Shown here: piece after piece, positions 26,242 through 35,713 of the stretch | Layout: every line of letters starts with the position of its first letter | Numbering within the stretch: the stretch's first letter is position 1 | Origin: CAKZNE01 sp963976435 | GTDB lineage: Bacteria > Bacteroidota > Bacteroidia > Flavobacteriales > Schleiferiaceae | Direction: 5' to 3' | Length of the DNA: 64,000 nt | NCBI GenBank assembly: GCA_963976435.1 | Contig: CAXBKQ010000002.1 | Span: 124,001 to 188,000 of the forward strand | The notes under the pieces: model-generated | What the model was told of the DNA's origin: nothing | The model's database searches: none | The model's input: only the letters and a program-made list of their open reading frames with translations | Program-made: the position numbers and the translations under genes

Positions 26242-26916
26242 TTAGAAAACCAAAATGCTATAGGAAAGCATTATTCCGCCATAAAGATCATTACTAGAAG
26301 AATTTACAAAACCGGAATCATATTCAAATCCTTCCAGGTTGTCTACCCCAGAGTTATGAAGATAAGCTTCTAGCCTTAAGCTAGATTTATATCCTGTTCT
26401 AAATTTAAACCCTCCACTAAAATAGTAGTTGAAAGAATTATAGGAATCGGGATAGACTTCCACATTTTCGGGCTGAAGATTTTTAAAGGTAATATTAGGA
26501 TTATAGGATAAAAAGCCTCCTCCTAGCTTTACAAACAATCCGAATTTCGTTTCGCGATGGAATTTCCCATATCTTATTAAATCAAATTCCAAAAAAACAT
26601 TAGTTTGAGAAATGGTAGAATAATATTCTAAACCTCTATTTACATTGGAATGATTTACATCTTCTCCATAAATCCAACCATAATTTAACTCTGCTCCGAA
26701 ACCAAACCAATCATTGGGATGATACATAGCATAAAGCCTGGCTTGTGGCCTAAGCTCGAGCAAAACAGAACCCACATTTGAGGTAGTGGCTATTTCATTG
26801 GATGAAGTTAGACTTCCAATTCCAAATCCATATTCCTGATATTTTAGCCGAGATTGACCAAAACCTAGGATGGAAAAAAACGACAATAAAGTAATGACGA
26901 TAAGTCTAATATTCAT
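26242..26916 (-). CDS. Outer-membrane beta-barrel protein, DUF6089-like
   Basis: 224 residues with signal peptide MNIRLIVITLLSFFSILGFG-Q. The mature protein begins 'KYQEYGFGIGSLTSS' and alternates membrane strands ('ARLYAMYHPNDWFGFGAELN', 'KFGLFVKLGGGFLSYNPN', 'YYFSGGFKFRTGYKSSLRLE') and ends in an aromatic strand 'GGIMLSYSILVF'. This is the small eight-strand barrel type common in Bacteroidota (DUF6089/PorT-like; from memory). Role unknown. Same direction as yaaA, 20 bp downstream of it. Confidence 0.75.
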   Translation of the reverse strand: MNIRLIVITLLSFFSILGFGQSRLKYQEYGFGIGSLTSSNEIATTSNVGSVLLELRPQARLYAMYHPNDWFGFGAELNYGWIYGEDVNHSNVNRGLEYYSTISQTNVFLEFDLIRYGKFHRETKFGLFVKLGGGFLSYNPNITFKNLQPENVEVYPDSYNSFNYYFSGGFKFRTGYKSSLRLEAYLHNSGVDNLEGFEYDSGFVNSSSNDLYGGIMLSYSILVF

Positions 26917-26936
26917 ATTCCAAGGTTCTTAATGTT

Positions 26937-27698
26937 TTATTGAGCATCTCGCAAAAATATATAATGAAATTCATTCGACGAACTATCGTCAAAATAATAA
27001 CCATTTAAGTTGAAGGCCGAAATTTCCTTCAGCGAAGTTATACGATTTTGAATTATATAGTTTGCCATCATTCCTCTGGCTTTTTTTGCGAAAAATCCAA
27101 CCACTTTGTACTTGCCATTCGAAAAATCTTTAAACTCTATATGTACAACCTTGTTTTTAGGTTTAGATTGTGAAATTGCTTTAAAGTATTCTTGACTTGC
27201 TAAGTTTACAAATATTTCGTCTTTATCAATATTCTGCCTAAAATATTTCGCGAATTTATCGAACCAAAATTTATAGAGGTTTTCTCGCCTGGCAATTTTT
27301 AATTGGGTTCCCATTTCAAGTCTATAAGGTTTTATTAGATCCCCAGGCCTTAATAAACCATAGAGGCCAGATAGAATAAATAGGTGTTGATTGGCGAATT
27401 TCATATCTTCCATAGACCAATTCTCGGCTTGCATACCAAGATAAACATCCCCTTTAAATGCCATTGCAGCTTGAGCCTGGGCTGTATTCTCCAATTTCCA
27501 ATCTTGATTCCTATGATAATTTAGATTGGCCAATTGAGGACTTATCCCTTGAAGAGATACAAGGCCTTTCCTGCTCTTTCTTTTTATACCGGCATTAATC
27601 TTTTCTGCCTCTTTTAGAAAAAAGGGTATTGAAGTTTCACCAATACTTTTGGCAGTATCAAAATCCAGAGCTTTAGATGGGGAGATAAATATTTGCAT
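26937..27698 (-). CDS. yaaA: Peroxide stress protein YaaA (DUF328/UPF0246)
   Basis: 253 residues, standard for YaaA. 'MQIFISPSKALDF' at the start, 'AMAFKGDVYLGMQAENW' and 'HLFILSGLYGLLRPGDLIKPY' in the middle, and 'KARGMMANYIIQNRI' near the end are all family signatures. In E. coli YaaA lowers free iron and limits Fenton damage under H2O2 stress (family knowledge). It may be read with the barrel gene downstream. A terminator of the preceding minus-strand gene lies just before it, so it needs its own promoter. Confidence 0.93.
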   Translation of the reverse strand: MQIFISPSKALDFDTAKSIGETSIPFFLKEAEKINAGIKRKSRKGLVSLQGISPQLANLNYHRNQDWKLENTAQAQAAMAFKGDVYLGMQAENWSMEDMKFANQHLFILSGLYGLLRPGDLIKPYRLEMGTQLKIARRENLYKFWFDKFAKYFRQNIDKDEIFVNLASQEYFKAISQSKPKNKVVHIEFKDFSNGKYKVVGFFAKKARGMMANYIIQNRITSLKEISAFNLNGYYFDDSSSNEFHYIFLRDAQ

Positions 27699-27703
27699 TT
27701 TTC

Positions 27704-27740
27704 AAAAATAAAAAAGGCGATTTAAAATTAAATCGCCTTT
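27704..27740 (-). terminator. Terminator of the MORN-like gene
   Basis: Perfect 11-bp stem AAAGGCGATTT (27713-27723) with AAATCGCCTTT (27730-27740), loop of 6, followed on the minus strand by TTTTTATTTTTGA. It lies just after the stop at 27763. Confidence 0.8.
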
Positions 27741-27762
27741 AGTTTTTATCGTTTGAAAGTTT

Positions 27763-28134
27763 TCAACGCTCAGCTAATAAGTTTCTTTTTTCTAGTTTCC
27801 ATTTATCAACGCTAAGGAGGGTATTATCCTCGTAAACCATTTCATAAAGGATCTTTTCTTCTAAATCCCATTTAAACCATTTACCTACTTTATCGCCATT
27901 ATCATAATAAGCCTCAAACAAAATGTTTCCATCATCATCGTATTGTGTCCACTTTCCATCCAATACACTTTTATAATAGGTTCCAGTTTCTTTAATTACG
28001 CCATTCTCATGATAATAAGTAACTCGGATTTTATCTCCCTCTCTCTCATATTTTGGCTTTTCTTGCGCTTGAAGATTTGCGGATGCTAAAACCAAAACCA
28101 CCAACAAACTACATATTTTTATCATTTTCATCAT
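27763..28134 (-). CDS. Secreted MORN-like (YwqK-type) repeat protein
   Basis: Started at ATG 28134 (MMKMIKICSLLVVLVLASANLQAQ), a clean signal peptide; an upstream ATG at 28158 would add eight residues in front. The mature part is three MORN-variant repeats: 'YYHENGVIKETGTYYKSVLDGKW', 'YDDDGNILFEAYYDNGDKVGKW' and 'WDLEEKILYEMVYEDN', split as seen. Such proteins are often auto-named YwqK family antitoxin, but nothing here suggests a toxin-antitoxin pair. Periplasmic or surface; role unknown. Confidence 0.8.
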   Translation of the reverse strand: MMKMIKICSLLVVLVLASANLQAQEKPKYEREGDKIRVTYYHENGVIKETGTYYKSVLDGKWTQYDDDGNILFEAYYDNGDKVGKWFKWDLEEKILYEMVYEDNTLLSVDKWKLEKRNLLAER

Positions 28135-28271
28135 CCTATATTTTATATTTCGAGGCACTAATATAAAACATTATTTACACAAAATAAACTTTCGCTTAAC
28201 ATTAAGTTAACATTGAACTTTCACCTCATCATTAAACGATTCAATATCAAATTGTTAATCATTTTTATTTC

Positions 28272-28306
28272 AAAAAAAAAGCCAAGTACAATACTTGGCT
28301 TTTTTA
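28272..28306 (-). terminator. Terminator of pruA
   Basis: Stem GCCAAGTA (28281-28288) with TACTTGGC (28292-28299), extended by A and T runs on either side. It follows the pruA stop (28325) on the minus strand; the flanking runs would let it work in either direction. Confidence 0.8.
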
Positions 28307-28324
28307 CAAAATTTAATTTTTGAA

Positions 28325-29956
28325 TTAGTCTTCCCCTAAAAATGGGTATCTATAATCTCTTGGGCTTACCAATGTTTCTTTAATGGTTCTAGGGCTAATC
28401 CATCTCAGTAAGTTTAACATTGATCCTGCTTTATCATTTGTTCCAGAAGCTCTAGCTCCTCCAAATGGCTGTTGCCCAACTACAGCTCCAGTAGGTTTAT
28501 CATTAATGTAAAAATTACCAGCAGCATCTTTTAATTTTTTATTAGCAAGTTCAACAGCATATCTGTCCTTACTAAAGATAGATCCGGTTAATGCATATTC
28601 CGAAGTTTCGTTAACCAAATCCAATGTTTCTTCAAATTGGTCATCATCATAAACATAAAGAGTTAATACCGGACCAAACAATTCTGTACACATAGTAGTG
28701 TATTTGGGGTCTTGTACCACAATCACCGTAGGTTCAATAAAATACCCCTTGGATTTATCATGTCCTCCTCCGGCAATAATTTCTACTCCATCATCCTTTT
28801 TTGCTGCATCAATAAATGAGGCAATTTTATCAAAAGAACCTTCGTGAATTACAGCATTAATATAATTGGTAAAATCTCTAGGACCTCCCATTTTCATGCT
28901 TGCCATTTCTTTTTGCAGAATGGATTTTACTTGTTGCCACATAGAAGTAGGAATATAGGCTCTAGAGGCGGCACTACATTTTTGACCTTGATATTCAAAG
29001 GCTCCTCTCATTAAACCAGTTGCTACTTCTTCTGGATTTGCACTAGAATGAGCAACAATAAAATCCTTTCCACCAGTTTCCCCAACTATTCTTGGGTAGG
29101 TTTTGTATTTATGGATATTTGTTCCAATTTTATTCCAGATTCCTTTAAAAACATCTGTAGAACCCGTAAAATGTAGGCCTGCAAAATCAGGGTGCTTAAA
29201 TACGATATCTGAAGTTTCCACAGGATCTGTAAAAATCATATTGATAACACCTTTTGGCAATCCTGCTTCTTCAAAAACATCCATCAAAACTTTGGCAGAA
29301 TAAATTTGACTAAAAGATGGTTTCCATACTACTGTATTTCCCAACATTGCCATACAAGTGGTAAGATTTCCGGCAATAGCTGTGAAATTAAAAGGAGTAA
29401 TAGCAAAGGTAAATCCTTCGAGTGGTCTAAAATCCAATCTATTCCATACTCCATCTCCAGATTCTGGTTGTTCAGAATAAATATCTGTTACATATTGAAC
29501 ATTAAACCTCAAAAAGTCTATCATTTCACATGAAGCGTCAATTTCTGCTTGGAAAGCATTTTTTCCTTGGGAAATCATAGTTGCTGCATTAATTCTAGCT
29601 CTATAGGGACCAGCTAGTAAGTCTGCCGCCTTCAAAAATATTGTAGATCTGTTTTCCCAACTCATATTCTCCCAATCCTGCTTAGCTTCCAATGAGGCTT
29701 CAATGGCCGCATTTACATGTGAAGCATCGCCAAGGTGGTAAGAACCAACATTATGCTGGTGATCATGGGGAGGTATAACACGACCCATATTTCCTGTAGA
29801 AACTTTTTCTCCATTAATTACCATTGGAATATCAATGCTTTCTGACCACATTTTATCATAGGCTGCTTGAAGTTCCAATCGTTCCGGACTTCCAGGAGCA
29901 TAACTTAATACCGGCTCATTCATAGCCAATGGTACATTGTAAAATCCTTTATTCAT
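28325..29956 (-). CDS. pruA: L-glutamate gamma-semialdehyde (1-pyrroline-5-carboxylate) dehydrogenase
   Basis: 543 residues, the length of stand-alone PruA. Second step of proline breakdown: glutamate semialdehyde to glutamate with NAD+. The start 'MNKGFYNVPLAMNEPVLSYAPGS' (split at 20) matches the family. 'IVGETGGKDFIVAH' carries the catalytic-site Glu region, and 'YQGQKCSAASRAYIP' has the catalytic Cys. 'ITPFNFTAIAGNL' and 'GSTDVFKGIWNKIG' form the NAD fold. Proline dehydrogenase is not adjacent. Single-gene transcript with its own promoter and terminator. Confidence 0.96.
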   Translation of the reverse strand: MNKGFYNVPLAMNEPVLSYAPGSPERLELQAAYDKMWSESIDIPMVINGEKVSTGNMGRVIPPHDHQHNVGSYHLGDASHVNAAIEASLEAKQDWENMSWENRSTIFLKAADLLAGPYRARINAATMISQGKNAFQAEIDASCEMIDFLRFNVQYVTDIYSEQPESGDGVWNRLDFRPLEGFTFAITPFNFTAIAGNLTTCMAMLGNTVVWKPSFSQIYSAKVLMDVFEEAGLPKGVINMIFTDPVETSDIVFKHPDFAGLHFTGSTDVFKGIWNKIGTNIHKYKTYPRIVGETGGKDFIVAHSSANPEEVATGLMRGAFEYQGQKCSAASRAYIPTSMWQQVKSILQKEMASMKMGGPRDFTNYINAVIHEGSFDKIASFIDAAKKDDGVEIIAGGGHDKSKGYFIEPTVIVVQDPKYTTMCTELFGPVLTLYVYDDDQFEETLDLVNETSEYALTGSIFSKDRYAVELANKKLKDAAGNFYINDKPTGAVVGQQPFGGARASGTNDKAGSMLNLLRWISPRTIKETLVSPRDYRYPFLGED

Positions 29957-29984
29957 TATGTCGTGTTTTAATATTTATGGAGGG

Positions 29985-29992
29985 CAAAATTA
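29985..29992 (-). promoter_or_regulatory. Putative -7 element of pruA
   Basis: TAATTTTG on the minus strand fits TAnnTTTG, 28 bases before the pruA ATG. No good TTTG box at the expected distance. Confidence 0.4.
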
Positions 29993-30076
29993 ATGGAAAC
30001 TAATTCCTTAGCCAAGCCATTTTAACACTTAAGAACAAGAGGATATAATTAAGCCAAGAAAGTGGCCTTTTAATTT

Positions 30077-30724
30077 CTAGGAATTGTCGTCTTTTTTACT
30101 GCGATTTTCCTTCAACACCTTTACAGAATTTCCATCTGCATCAATTTTCAGGGCGCTTAAATGTTTTTTCAACCAAGCCCCAGTATCTATATGCCAAGCA
30201 TTTTCTTTGGGATTAAAATGCGGCTTATTTCCTTCCACAATATTATGTCCGGCTATTTGCAGTTTTCCAATATTCTTTAAACCACCTCTATTGTACAGCA
30301 CTCCACGAATATCCTCCTCCCTTAAAGGTATTTTACATTGAGGACTTATTCCAGCATGAGAAATTAAAACTTTATCATTCTCCCAGCTCAGAGGTGTTTT
30401 TCTTAGCCATTTGAAAATTTTTTGCTCATCAAGATCTAGGATCTGCATTTCTGCCAATAGACTTGCTATAAACCGGTTCTTTTTTTCCTTTTGAAAATAG
30501 TCCAAATACATCTGTTCGTGATTTCCTCTAAGCAAAATCACTCTATTTGGATATTTTTTTTGAAGTTTTCGGAAATAGCTGAGACACTTCACCGAATGTG
30601 GACCTTTATTAATTAGATCCCCTAATTGAACCAAATACTCCTTTTCAGGGTCCCAGTTTTTAGCAATTAGTTTTTTAAAAGTAAAATAGCAACCGTGGAC
30701 ATCGCCAATTACGAAAATATTCAT
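30077..30724 (-). CDS. Metallophosphoesterase, PPP-type serine/threonine phosphatase-like
   Basis: 215 residues with the PPP metal-binding set in order: GDVHG (7-11), GDLINKGP, and LLRGNHEQM. A later His is in 'LISHAGIS' and another in 'IAGHNIVEG'. This is the bacterial PP1/bis(5'-nucleosyl)-tetraphosphatase-like group; substrate could be phosphoproteins or Ap4A. It lies 20 bp after dnaN at the end of the long minus-strand operon. Confidence 0.88.
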   Translation of the reverse strand: MNIFVIGDVHGCYFTFKKLIAKNWDPEKEYLVQLGDLINKGPHSVKCLSYFRKLQKKYPNRVILLRGNHEQMYLDYFQKEKKNRFIASLLAEMQILDLDEQKIFKWLRKTPLSWENDKVLISHAGISPQCKIPLREEDIRGVLYNRGGLKNIGKLQIAGHNIVEGNKPHFNPKENAWHIDTGAWLKKHLSALKIDADGNSVKVLKENRSKKDDNS

Positions 30725-30744
30725 GAATTGAATATTGTTTCTCC

Positions 30745-31866
30745 CTAGCTATTCAGCATTACTGGCATTACTAACATAAGAATATCCTCTCCTTCTTCAA
30801 GCCCATCATTTGGAAGAATAATACCCGCTCTATTCGGAGCTGACATTTCCAAGCTTATAGCTTCAGATTCTAGATTGCTCAACATTTCATTTAGGAAACG
30901 ACTATTAAAGCCGATTTCCATATCATCACCCATATAGTTACAACTCAATCTTTCATGGGCTTTATTGGAAAAGTCGATATCTTCTGCAGAAACATTTAGC
31001 TCTGAACCTGCAATTTTTAATCTTACTTGGTGAGTGGTTTTATTTGAAAATATAGCTACCCTTTTAACAGAACTGTGAAAGGTGGATCTATCAATTTCCA
31101 TTTTATTAGGATTCTCTTTTGGGATTACGGCCTCATAATTTGGATACTTACCGTCAATTAATCTACAGGTAAGGATAATATTCTCAAATTCAAAACGGGC
31201 ATTTGTATCATTATAATGAATCTTTACTTCCTGCCCTCCAGAGCTTAAAGTACTCTTCAAAATTGTTAAGGGCTTTCTTGGCATGATAAACTCCACCGTA
31301 TGATCGCTCTTCAAATCCGTCCTTCTATACCTTACTAATTTATGAGCATCTGTTGCTACAAAAGTTAAACTATCGCTTGCAAATTGGAAAAACACTCCAG
31401 ACATTACAGGTCTTAATTCGTCATTCCCTGCAGCGAAAAGGGTTTTATTAATAGCAGTCGCTAGGGTATCTCCAGGTATTACTGTTGTATGAGTATCCTC
31501 CATCTCTGGAAGCTTTGGAAACTCATCACCTTCTACAAAGGCCAAAGAATATTTACCATAATCGGAGCTCATTTCCACCGTACTGGAGGAACTATCAAAG
31601 ATGAAGGTTACCGGTTGTTCGGGTAAAGCTTTTAATCCATCTAATAATAATCTGGCGGGGACAGCTGCCAAACCTTGATCTGAACTATCTACCTCTAGGG
31701 TAGAGCTAATGGTAGTTTCTAGATCCGAAGCGGAAATACTCAGTTCATTTTCATTTAGCGAAAAAAGAAAATTATCCAATATCGCTAGGGTATTGTTATT
31801 GTTTAAAACCCCACCAACAACTTGTAGTTGTTTTAGCAATGCACCACTCGAAACTATAAACTTCAT
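30745..31866 (-). CDS. dnaN: DNA polymerase III beta subunit (sliding clamp)
   Basis: 373 residues from ATG 31866 (MKFIVSSGALLKQLQVVGG); an in-frame TTG at 31872 would add two. Three clamp domains are recognisable: 'NNNTLAILDNFLFSL' in the first, 'RPVMSGVFFQFASDSLTFVATDAHKLV' region in the second, and 'IGFNSRFLNEMLSNLES' with a C-terminal 'MLVMPVMLN' in the third. Length is typical. In this window it is placed downstream of gldF-gldG and not next to dnaA. Confidence 0.96.
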   Translation of the reverse strand: MKFIVSSGALLKQLQVVGGVLNNNNTLAILDNFLFSLNENELSISASDLETTISSTLEVDSSDQGLAAVPARLLLDGLKALPEQPVTFIFDSSSSTVEMSSDYGKYSLAFVEGDEFPKLPEMEDTHTTVIPGDTLATAINKTLFAAGNDELRPVMSGVFFQFASDSLTFVATDAHKLVRYRRTDLKSDHTVEFIMPRKPLTILKSTLSSGGQEVKIHYNDTNARFEFENIILTCRLIDGKYPNYEAVIPKENPNKMEIDRSTFHSSVKRVAIFSNKTTHQVRLKIAGSELNVSAEDIDFSNKAHERLSCNYMGDDMEIGFNSRFLNEMLSNLESEAISLEMSAPNRAGIILPNDGLEEGEDILMLVMPVMLNS

Positions 31867-31891
31867 AATCAATAATCTTATATAAGGAAAG

Positions 31892-31899
31892 CAAATATA
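31892..31899 (-). promoter_or_regulatory. Putative -7 element of dnaN
   Basis: TATATTTG on the minus strand fits TAnnTTTG, 25 bases before the dnaN ATG. It suggests dnaN has a promoter of its own in addition to read-through from gldFG. No clear -33 box. Confidence 0.45.
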
Positions 31900-31950
31900 G
31901 AGCGAATTACCATTTTAACGCCCTTCTTTTTTTAAGTAATTTTCAACAAA

Positions 31951-32970
31951 TCAAGGGTTTGAAAAATAGCCTACTCCCTTTAGTACATGTCTTAATCCAT
32001 AAAATTGGATTAGCACCATTTGTTTGTTATTAATAAATCCATACATTCTGTCAGGATCATATTCTTTTAAGGCAACATCTGGATCATAGCTTTCCAATGG
32101 TGCCTTGATATGGTAACCGCTTAATTCTGTAACATCGCCTTGAATATCTGTTATTTTTAATTTAAAAACTGCCGTACTCGCTAAAAGGGAATCCTGTTTA
32201 GCATAAATTTTATCGCTTGGAACAATAGCTCCTTCGTATTTTAAATTTCTAAAGGCACTTAAAAATAAGTTGGTATTTATAATATTTCTTTTTGGCAAAA
32301 CCTGCCCATCACTTAATCTGGTAACATAAAGGCTATCCCCCGAATATCTGCTAAGTTTAAATGAAGCTTCCACCGAATCTGGATAGATCATTTCTATTTC
32401 TCTAACATGCTTGGGTTGGATGCTAATTACGTCTCTACTTTTCCAAAGGTGTGTTTGGGAGAAAAACCTCGATGATAAATAGCCATTAAACCCTGGAATA
32501 TGCACTGCGAAAGGCTGATCACTGCCTTTTAACATCATATAGGTTCCCATTTCATCAGGGGTTTCGGTACCTACATATAAAATTTTATGTAGCTCCCCGT
32601 TTTTATAAATATTCACTTCCTTTCCATAAACAGCCATCCTCTTGATTACCGTTTGCTGCATTTTATCTTGAATAAAACTTCGCATCTCCATCCTCGCTAA
32701 AGTTTCTAGCAATGTGCGCACGGCCTCCTTCCTCGCACGGTGTTCACCATCCACAAGCCATCCACCTTTAGATCGGCTAAGAATCACCTCATTTGGAGTT
32801 TTATCTTTAATGATAATTTTGTCTACCGAGCCCGTATCTGCTATGGTAAACGCGTAGGCTTCCTTCCCTTTTCTGCTGATGGTACCAGAACCACTATTTT
32901 CAGAAACTAGCCATCCTGCAATTCCTAAAAGGACTACAAACAAGAGGAGATAAATCAAATTTTTATTCAT
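31951..32970 (-). CDS. DUF4340 domain protein
   Basis: 339 residues: one N-terminal membrane anchor (about 4-22), then a periplasmic DUF4340 region with the characteristic 'IIIKDKTPNEVILSRSKGGW' and 'REIEMIYPDSVEASFKLSRY'. DUF4340 genes commonly follow GldG-type (ABC_transp_aux) genes, and here it begins 1 bp after gldG. It is probably part of the same ABC complex or its periplasmic arm (context inference). Function unproven. Confidence 0.82.
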   Translation of the reverse strand: MNKNLIYLLLFVVLLGIAGWLVSENSGSGTISRKGKEAYAFTIADTGSVDKIIIKDKTPNEVILSRSKGGWLVDGEHRARKEAVRTLLETLARMEMRSFIQDKMQQTVIKRMAVYGKEVNIYKNGELHKILYVGTETPDEMGTYMMLKGSDQPFAVHIPGFNGYLSSRFFSQTHLWKSRDVISIQPKHVREIEMIYPDSVEASFKLSRYSGDSLYVTRLSDGQVLPKRNIINTNLFLSAFRNLKYEGAIVPSDKIYAKQDSLLASTAVFKLKITDIQGDVTELSGYHIKAPLESYDPDVALKEYDPDRMYGFINNKQMVLIQFYGLRHVLKGVGYFSNP

Positions 32971-32971
32971 T

Positions 32972-34687
32972 CTATGCGTATTTTCTTTTTCTTAAATATG
33001 TAAGTATCAATCCTATTATCACTATCAACAAAACGGGTACAAGGGTATTCAGAAGCTTCCAAAAGCCTTTTTCAGTTTTCACCTTTTGGGGATTTAATAA
33101 TCTCAATTTTAATTCTCTAGACCTTATACTTATCAATCCCGAATCATCCAACATATAATCCACGGCATTTAGCAGCAAATCTCTATTGCCATATTGCTGT
33201 CCTGTAAATTGATCATAACCAAGTGGCAACGGGGTACCTTTTGCAATATTAGGATCTACAATGCTTAGTTGATTTCTAATAATATCTCCATCACCAATTA
33301 CCAACATTTGGGTAAAATCTCCTTTTTCCTTTATATAAATTTCCTCCCCAGAATTTTCCTTAGGAAGAAGTCGATTTTTGAAAGCGGACTCAAACTCCCC
33401 TTCCAATAAAACTCCTACAGGTAAATTTTGTTTATTAAAATAACTTTGAGGAGGTTCATTATACAGTTTTCCCAAATTCACCATATGCGGGGTTGGTGAA
33501 ATTGCCGAATAGGGAGATGTTTTCATCAATATTGTTTTTTTAATACCCTTGGCAATAATAGTATCTACAGTAGATGCAAAATTCAAATGAATAGCATTTA
33601 GATCCTTTGTAATGGGATGTTTTACCTGTGGCATAATCAATGGGAAATAGACCCATTTATTAATACTTTTTCGATCTGAGACTCCTCCTGCAATAGCATC
33701 TTGAACCAGATTTGTATTTATGCGAACCCCATATTTAAATAGTAAATCAGATATCCTTAGCTGATCTATAGTAGGATAGGCCAAAAATTGTGCTCTTTTG
33801 GTAAGACTATCCATTTCGGCATGAACAGCATCAATTAACCAAATAAGTTTACCGCCGTTCATAGCGTATTGATCGATTAAAAATTTATCCAAATCACTAA
33901 AAGGCCTTTTAGGCTTGGCAATTATTAAGGCATCAAATCGGTTTAGCCTTCTTTGCTGCCCAAGTATACTTACTTGCTCACCAGTGCTATCGCTTTTAAA
34001 TTTTCGGATATCAAATTTATCCACATCATAATTTTCATAAAGAGTTCGAGCAAAGTCTGCAACAAACCTAGGTTCCAATTCGCCATGACCCTGCAAAAAC
34101 CCTACAGTAGGTCTGGCCTGGACCACCAAGCTCCTTATGGCATTTGCCAAAGTAAATTCCAAGGTTTGTATGGAGCTATTTATTTGAGATTCTGGACTTA
34201 CGCCAATCTGATCTAGTAGTAATAAGACAGGAGTTTCTCTATCGCCAAAACTCATAATCGCCCCAGGAAAAAGATCTGAAGTAGAGGAGCCACCTTTATC
34301 ATTTACTTTTATCTGATAAGGCTTTAATCCTTTAAATTGAAGTTGTTCCTTAATATCTTCATTCACTTCCAAATCCTCTCCTTCATCTGGATTAATAAAT
34401 TCATATTCAATCCTTGGATTATAGGCTCTAAACTCATCCAGCATCTGTTTTGTTTCTCGCTGAAGTCTTTGAAAACCTGCAGGAAAATCCCCTTCCAAAT
34501 AAATTTTTACATAGAGAATTTCATCAAAACTCTCCAATAGATTTTTTGTTGCATCGGAAAGGCTATATCGCTTTTCTGCTGTAAGGTCTAGACGGAAAAA
34601 TTTCAAGGATCCAATAATATTCACCAAAATAACAATGGCTAGGACCAGTACAAACCGAATAAAATCTTTTGATCTTCTACTTTTCAT
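32972..34687 (-). CDS. gldG: Gliding-motility ABC transporter auxiliary protein GldG
   Basis: 571 residues from ATG 34687 (MKSRRSKDFIRFV), whose first base overlaps the gldF stop. One membrane segment near the N-terminus (about 10-28), a large periplasmic ABC_transp_aux region ('LRLDLTAEKRYSLSDATKNLL', 'VGFLQGHGELEP', 'IIAKPKRPFSDLDKFLIDQY'), and a C-terminal membrane segment (LVPVLLIVIIGLILTYL) with basic tail. GldFG with the ATPase GldA is needed for gliding in Flavobacterium johnsoniae (family knowledge). gldA is not adjacent. Confidence 0.93.
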   Translation of the reverse strand: MKSRRSKDFIRFVLVLAIVILVNIIGSLKFFRLDLTAEKRYSLSDATKNLLESFDEILYVKIYLEGDFPAGFQRLQRETKQMLDEFRAYNPRIEYEFINPDEGEDLEVNEDIKEQLQFKGLKPYQIKVNDKGGSSTSDLFPGAIMSFGDRETPVLLLLDQIGVSPESQINSSIQTLEFTLANAIRSLVVQARPTVGFLQGHGELEPRFVADFARTLYENYDVDKFDIRKFKSDSTGEQVSILGQQRRLNRFDALIIAKPKRPFSDLDKFLIDQYAMNGGKLIWLIDAVHAEMDSLTKRAQFLAYPTIDQLRISDLLFKYGVRINTNLVQDAIAGGVSDRKSINKWVYFPLIMPQVKHPITKDLNAIHLNFASTVDTIIAKGIKKTILMKTSPYSAISPTPHMVNLGKLYNEPPQSYFNKQNLPVGVLLEGEFESAFKNRLLPKENSGEEIYIKEKGDFTQMLVIGDGDIIRNQLSIVDPNIAKGTPLPLGYDQFTGQQYGNRDLLLNAVDYMLDDSGLISIRSRELKLRLLNPQKVKTEKGFWKLLNTLVPVLLIVIIGLILTYLRKRKYA

Positions 34688-35418
34688 TACCACTTTCTAC
34701 TTTGAAGGACTAATCTTGTTGCTTGTGCAAACACGAATATTAAACCGAGGAAATATAGAATATCCCTACTATCTACCACACCTCTACTTATGGAGCTATA
34801 ATGTTCATTAATTCCCAATCCCTTTATAATTAGATCTGCATTTTTGAAAATATCAAGGCTGGAAATTTCTTCAAAGCCTATATAAAAGAAAAAGCACAGG
34901 AATAATGAGATTAAAAATGAAATAATTTGGTTATCCGTTAATGATGATGAGAAAACACCAATAGCAACATAGCTTGAGCCCAATAACAAAAGTCCTATAT
35001 AGGATCCAAAAACACCACCACTATCAATATTTCCAACTGGGTTTCCCAATTTGTAAATACTAAAATAATAGAGCATGGTTGGGAGAATAGAGAAAAGGAC
35101 TAAAATAAATCCTGCCGAAAATTTCGACCAAATAATGCTCATATCCGAAAGTGGTTTGGTAAGCAGAAGTTCCATAGTTCCTGCCTTTTTCTCATCGGCA
35201 AACATCCTCATTGTAATGGCGGGTATCAAAAACATAAAAACCCAGGGAGAAATAATAAATAGACTATCTACACTAGCATAGCTTCCTTCAAGCAAATTAA
35301 AATTAGAAGAAAACAACCACAGGAAAACGCTATTGATAAGTAGGTAAACAATAATTACCAAATAGCCAGTTATTGAGTTTAGGAAACTGCGGATTTCCTT
35401 AAGCATTAATGCCCTCAT
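34687..35418 (-). CDS. gldF: Gliding-motility ABC transporter permease GldF
   Basis: 243 residues with about six membrane segments. N-terminal 'LMLKEIRSFLNSITGYLVI', 'PAITMRMFADEKKAGTMELL' and 'TKPLSDMSIIWSKF' are the ABC2-type permease signatures of GldF. ATG follows the monooxygenase stop by 1 bp and the stop overlaps gldG, so they are translationally coupled. Confidence 0.93.
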   Translation of the reverse strand: MRALMLKEIRSFLNSITGYLVIIVYLLINSVFLWLFSSNFNLLEGSYASVDSLFIISPWVFMFLIPAITMRMFADEKKAGTMELLLTKPLSDMSIIWSKFSAGFILVLFSILPTMLYYFSIYKLGNPVGNIDSGGVFGSYIGLLLLGSSYVAIGVFSSSLTDNQIISFLISLFLCFFFYIGFEEISSLDIFKNADLIIKGLGINEHYSSISRGVVDSRDILYFLGLIFVFAQATRLVLQSRKW

Positions 35419-35419
35419 A

Positions 35420-35713
35420 TTATAATTCTATTGCGTTTACAAGGCTCCAAGCCTCTGGTTTTTCAATAAAAAGGACTTTGGTTTTTGCCCAAACCCCTTT
35501 AAACAAATCGGATTTTCTATATTCATTCAATGCAGCTTCACTTTCCCACCAACTATAGGTGAAAAACATATTATCCGAATGAGCACTTTTCATCAAACTT
35601 AACTTTTGGCATCCTTCAAACCCGCGAATGGCCAATTTATTATTTTCAAAATTCCTTAAAAACTCCTCCACTTTGGAAGGCTCAAAAGTCATTTTCACTA
35701 TCCTTACTATCAT
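35420..35713 (-). CDS. Antibiotic biosynthesis monooxygenase (ABM) domain protein
   Basis: 97 residues, a single ferredoxin-like ABM domain: 'MIVRIVKMTFEPSKVEEFLRN', 'GCQKLSLMKSAHSDNMFFTYS', 'WESEAALNEYRKSDLF'. Usually a dimeric small-molecule oxygenase or a putative haem or quinone-binding protein; substrate unknown. It overlaps the SAM hydrolase gene by 4 bp and precedes gldF by 1 bp. Confidence 0.88.
   Translation of the reverse strand: MIVRIVKMTFEPSKVEEFLRNFENNKLAIRGFEGCQKLSLMKSAHSDNMFFTYSWWESEAALNEYRKSDLFKGVWAKTKVLFIEKPEAWSLVNAIEL

Noticed and set aside
27763..28134. A toxin-antitoxin system around the YwqK-type gene
   Set aside because: The protein has a signal peptide and MORN-like repeats, and no toxin-like partner is adjacent; the family name is misleading here.
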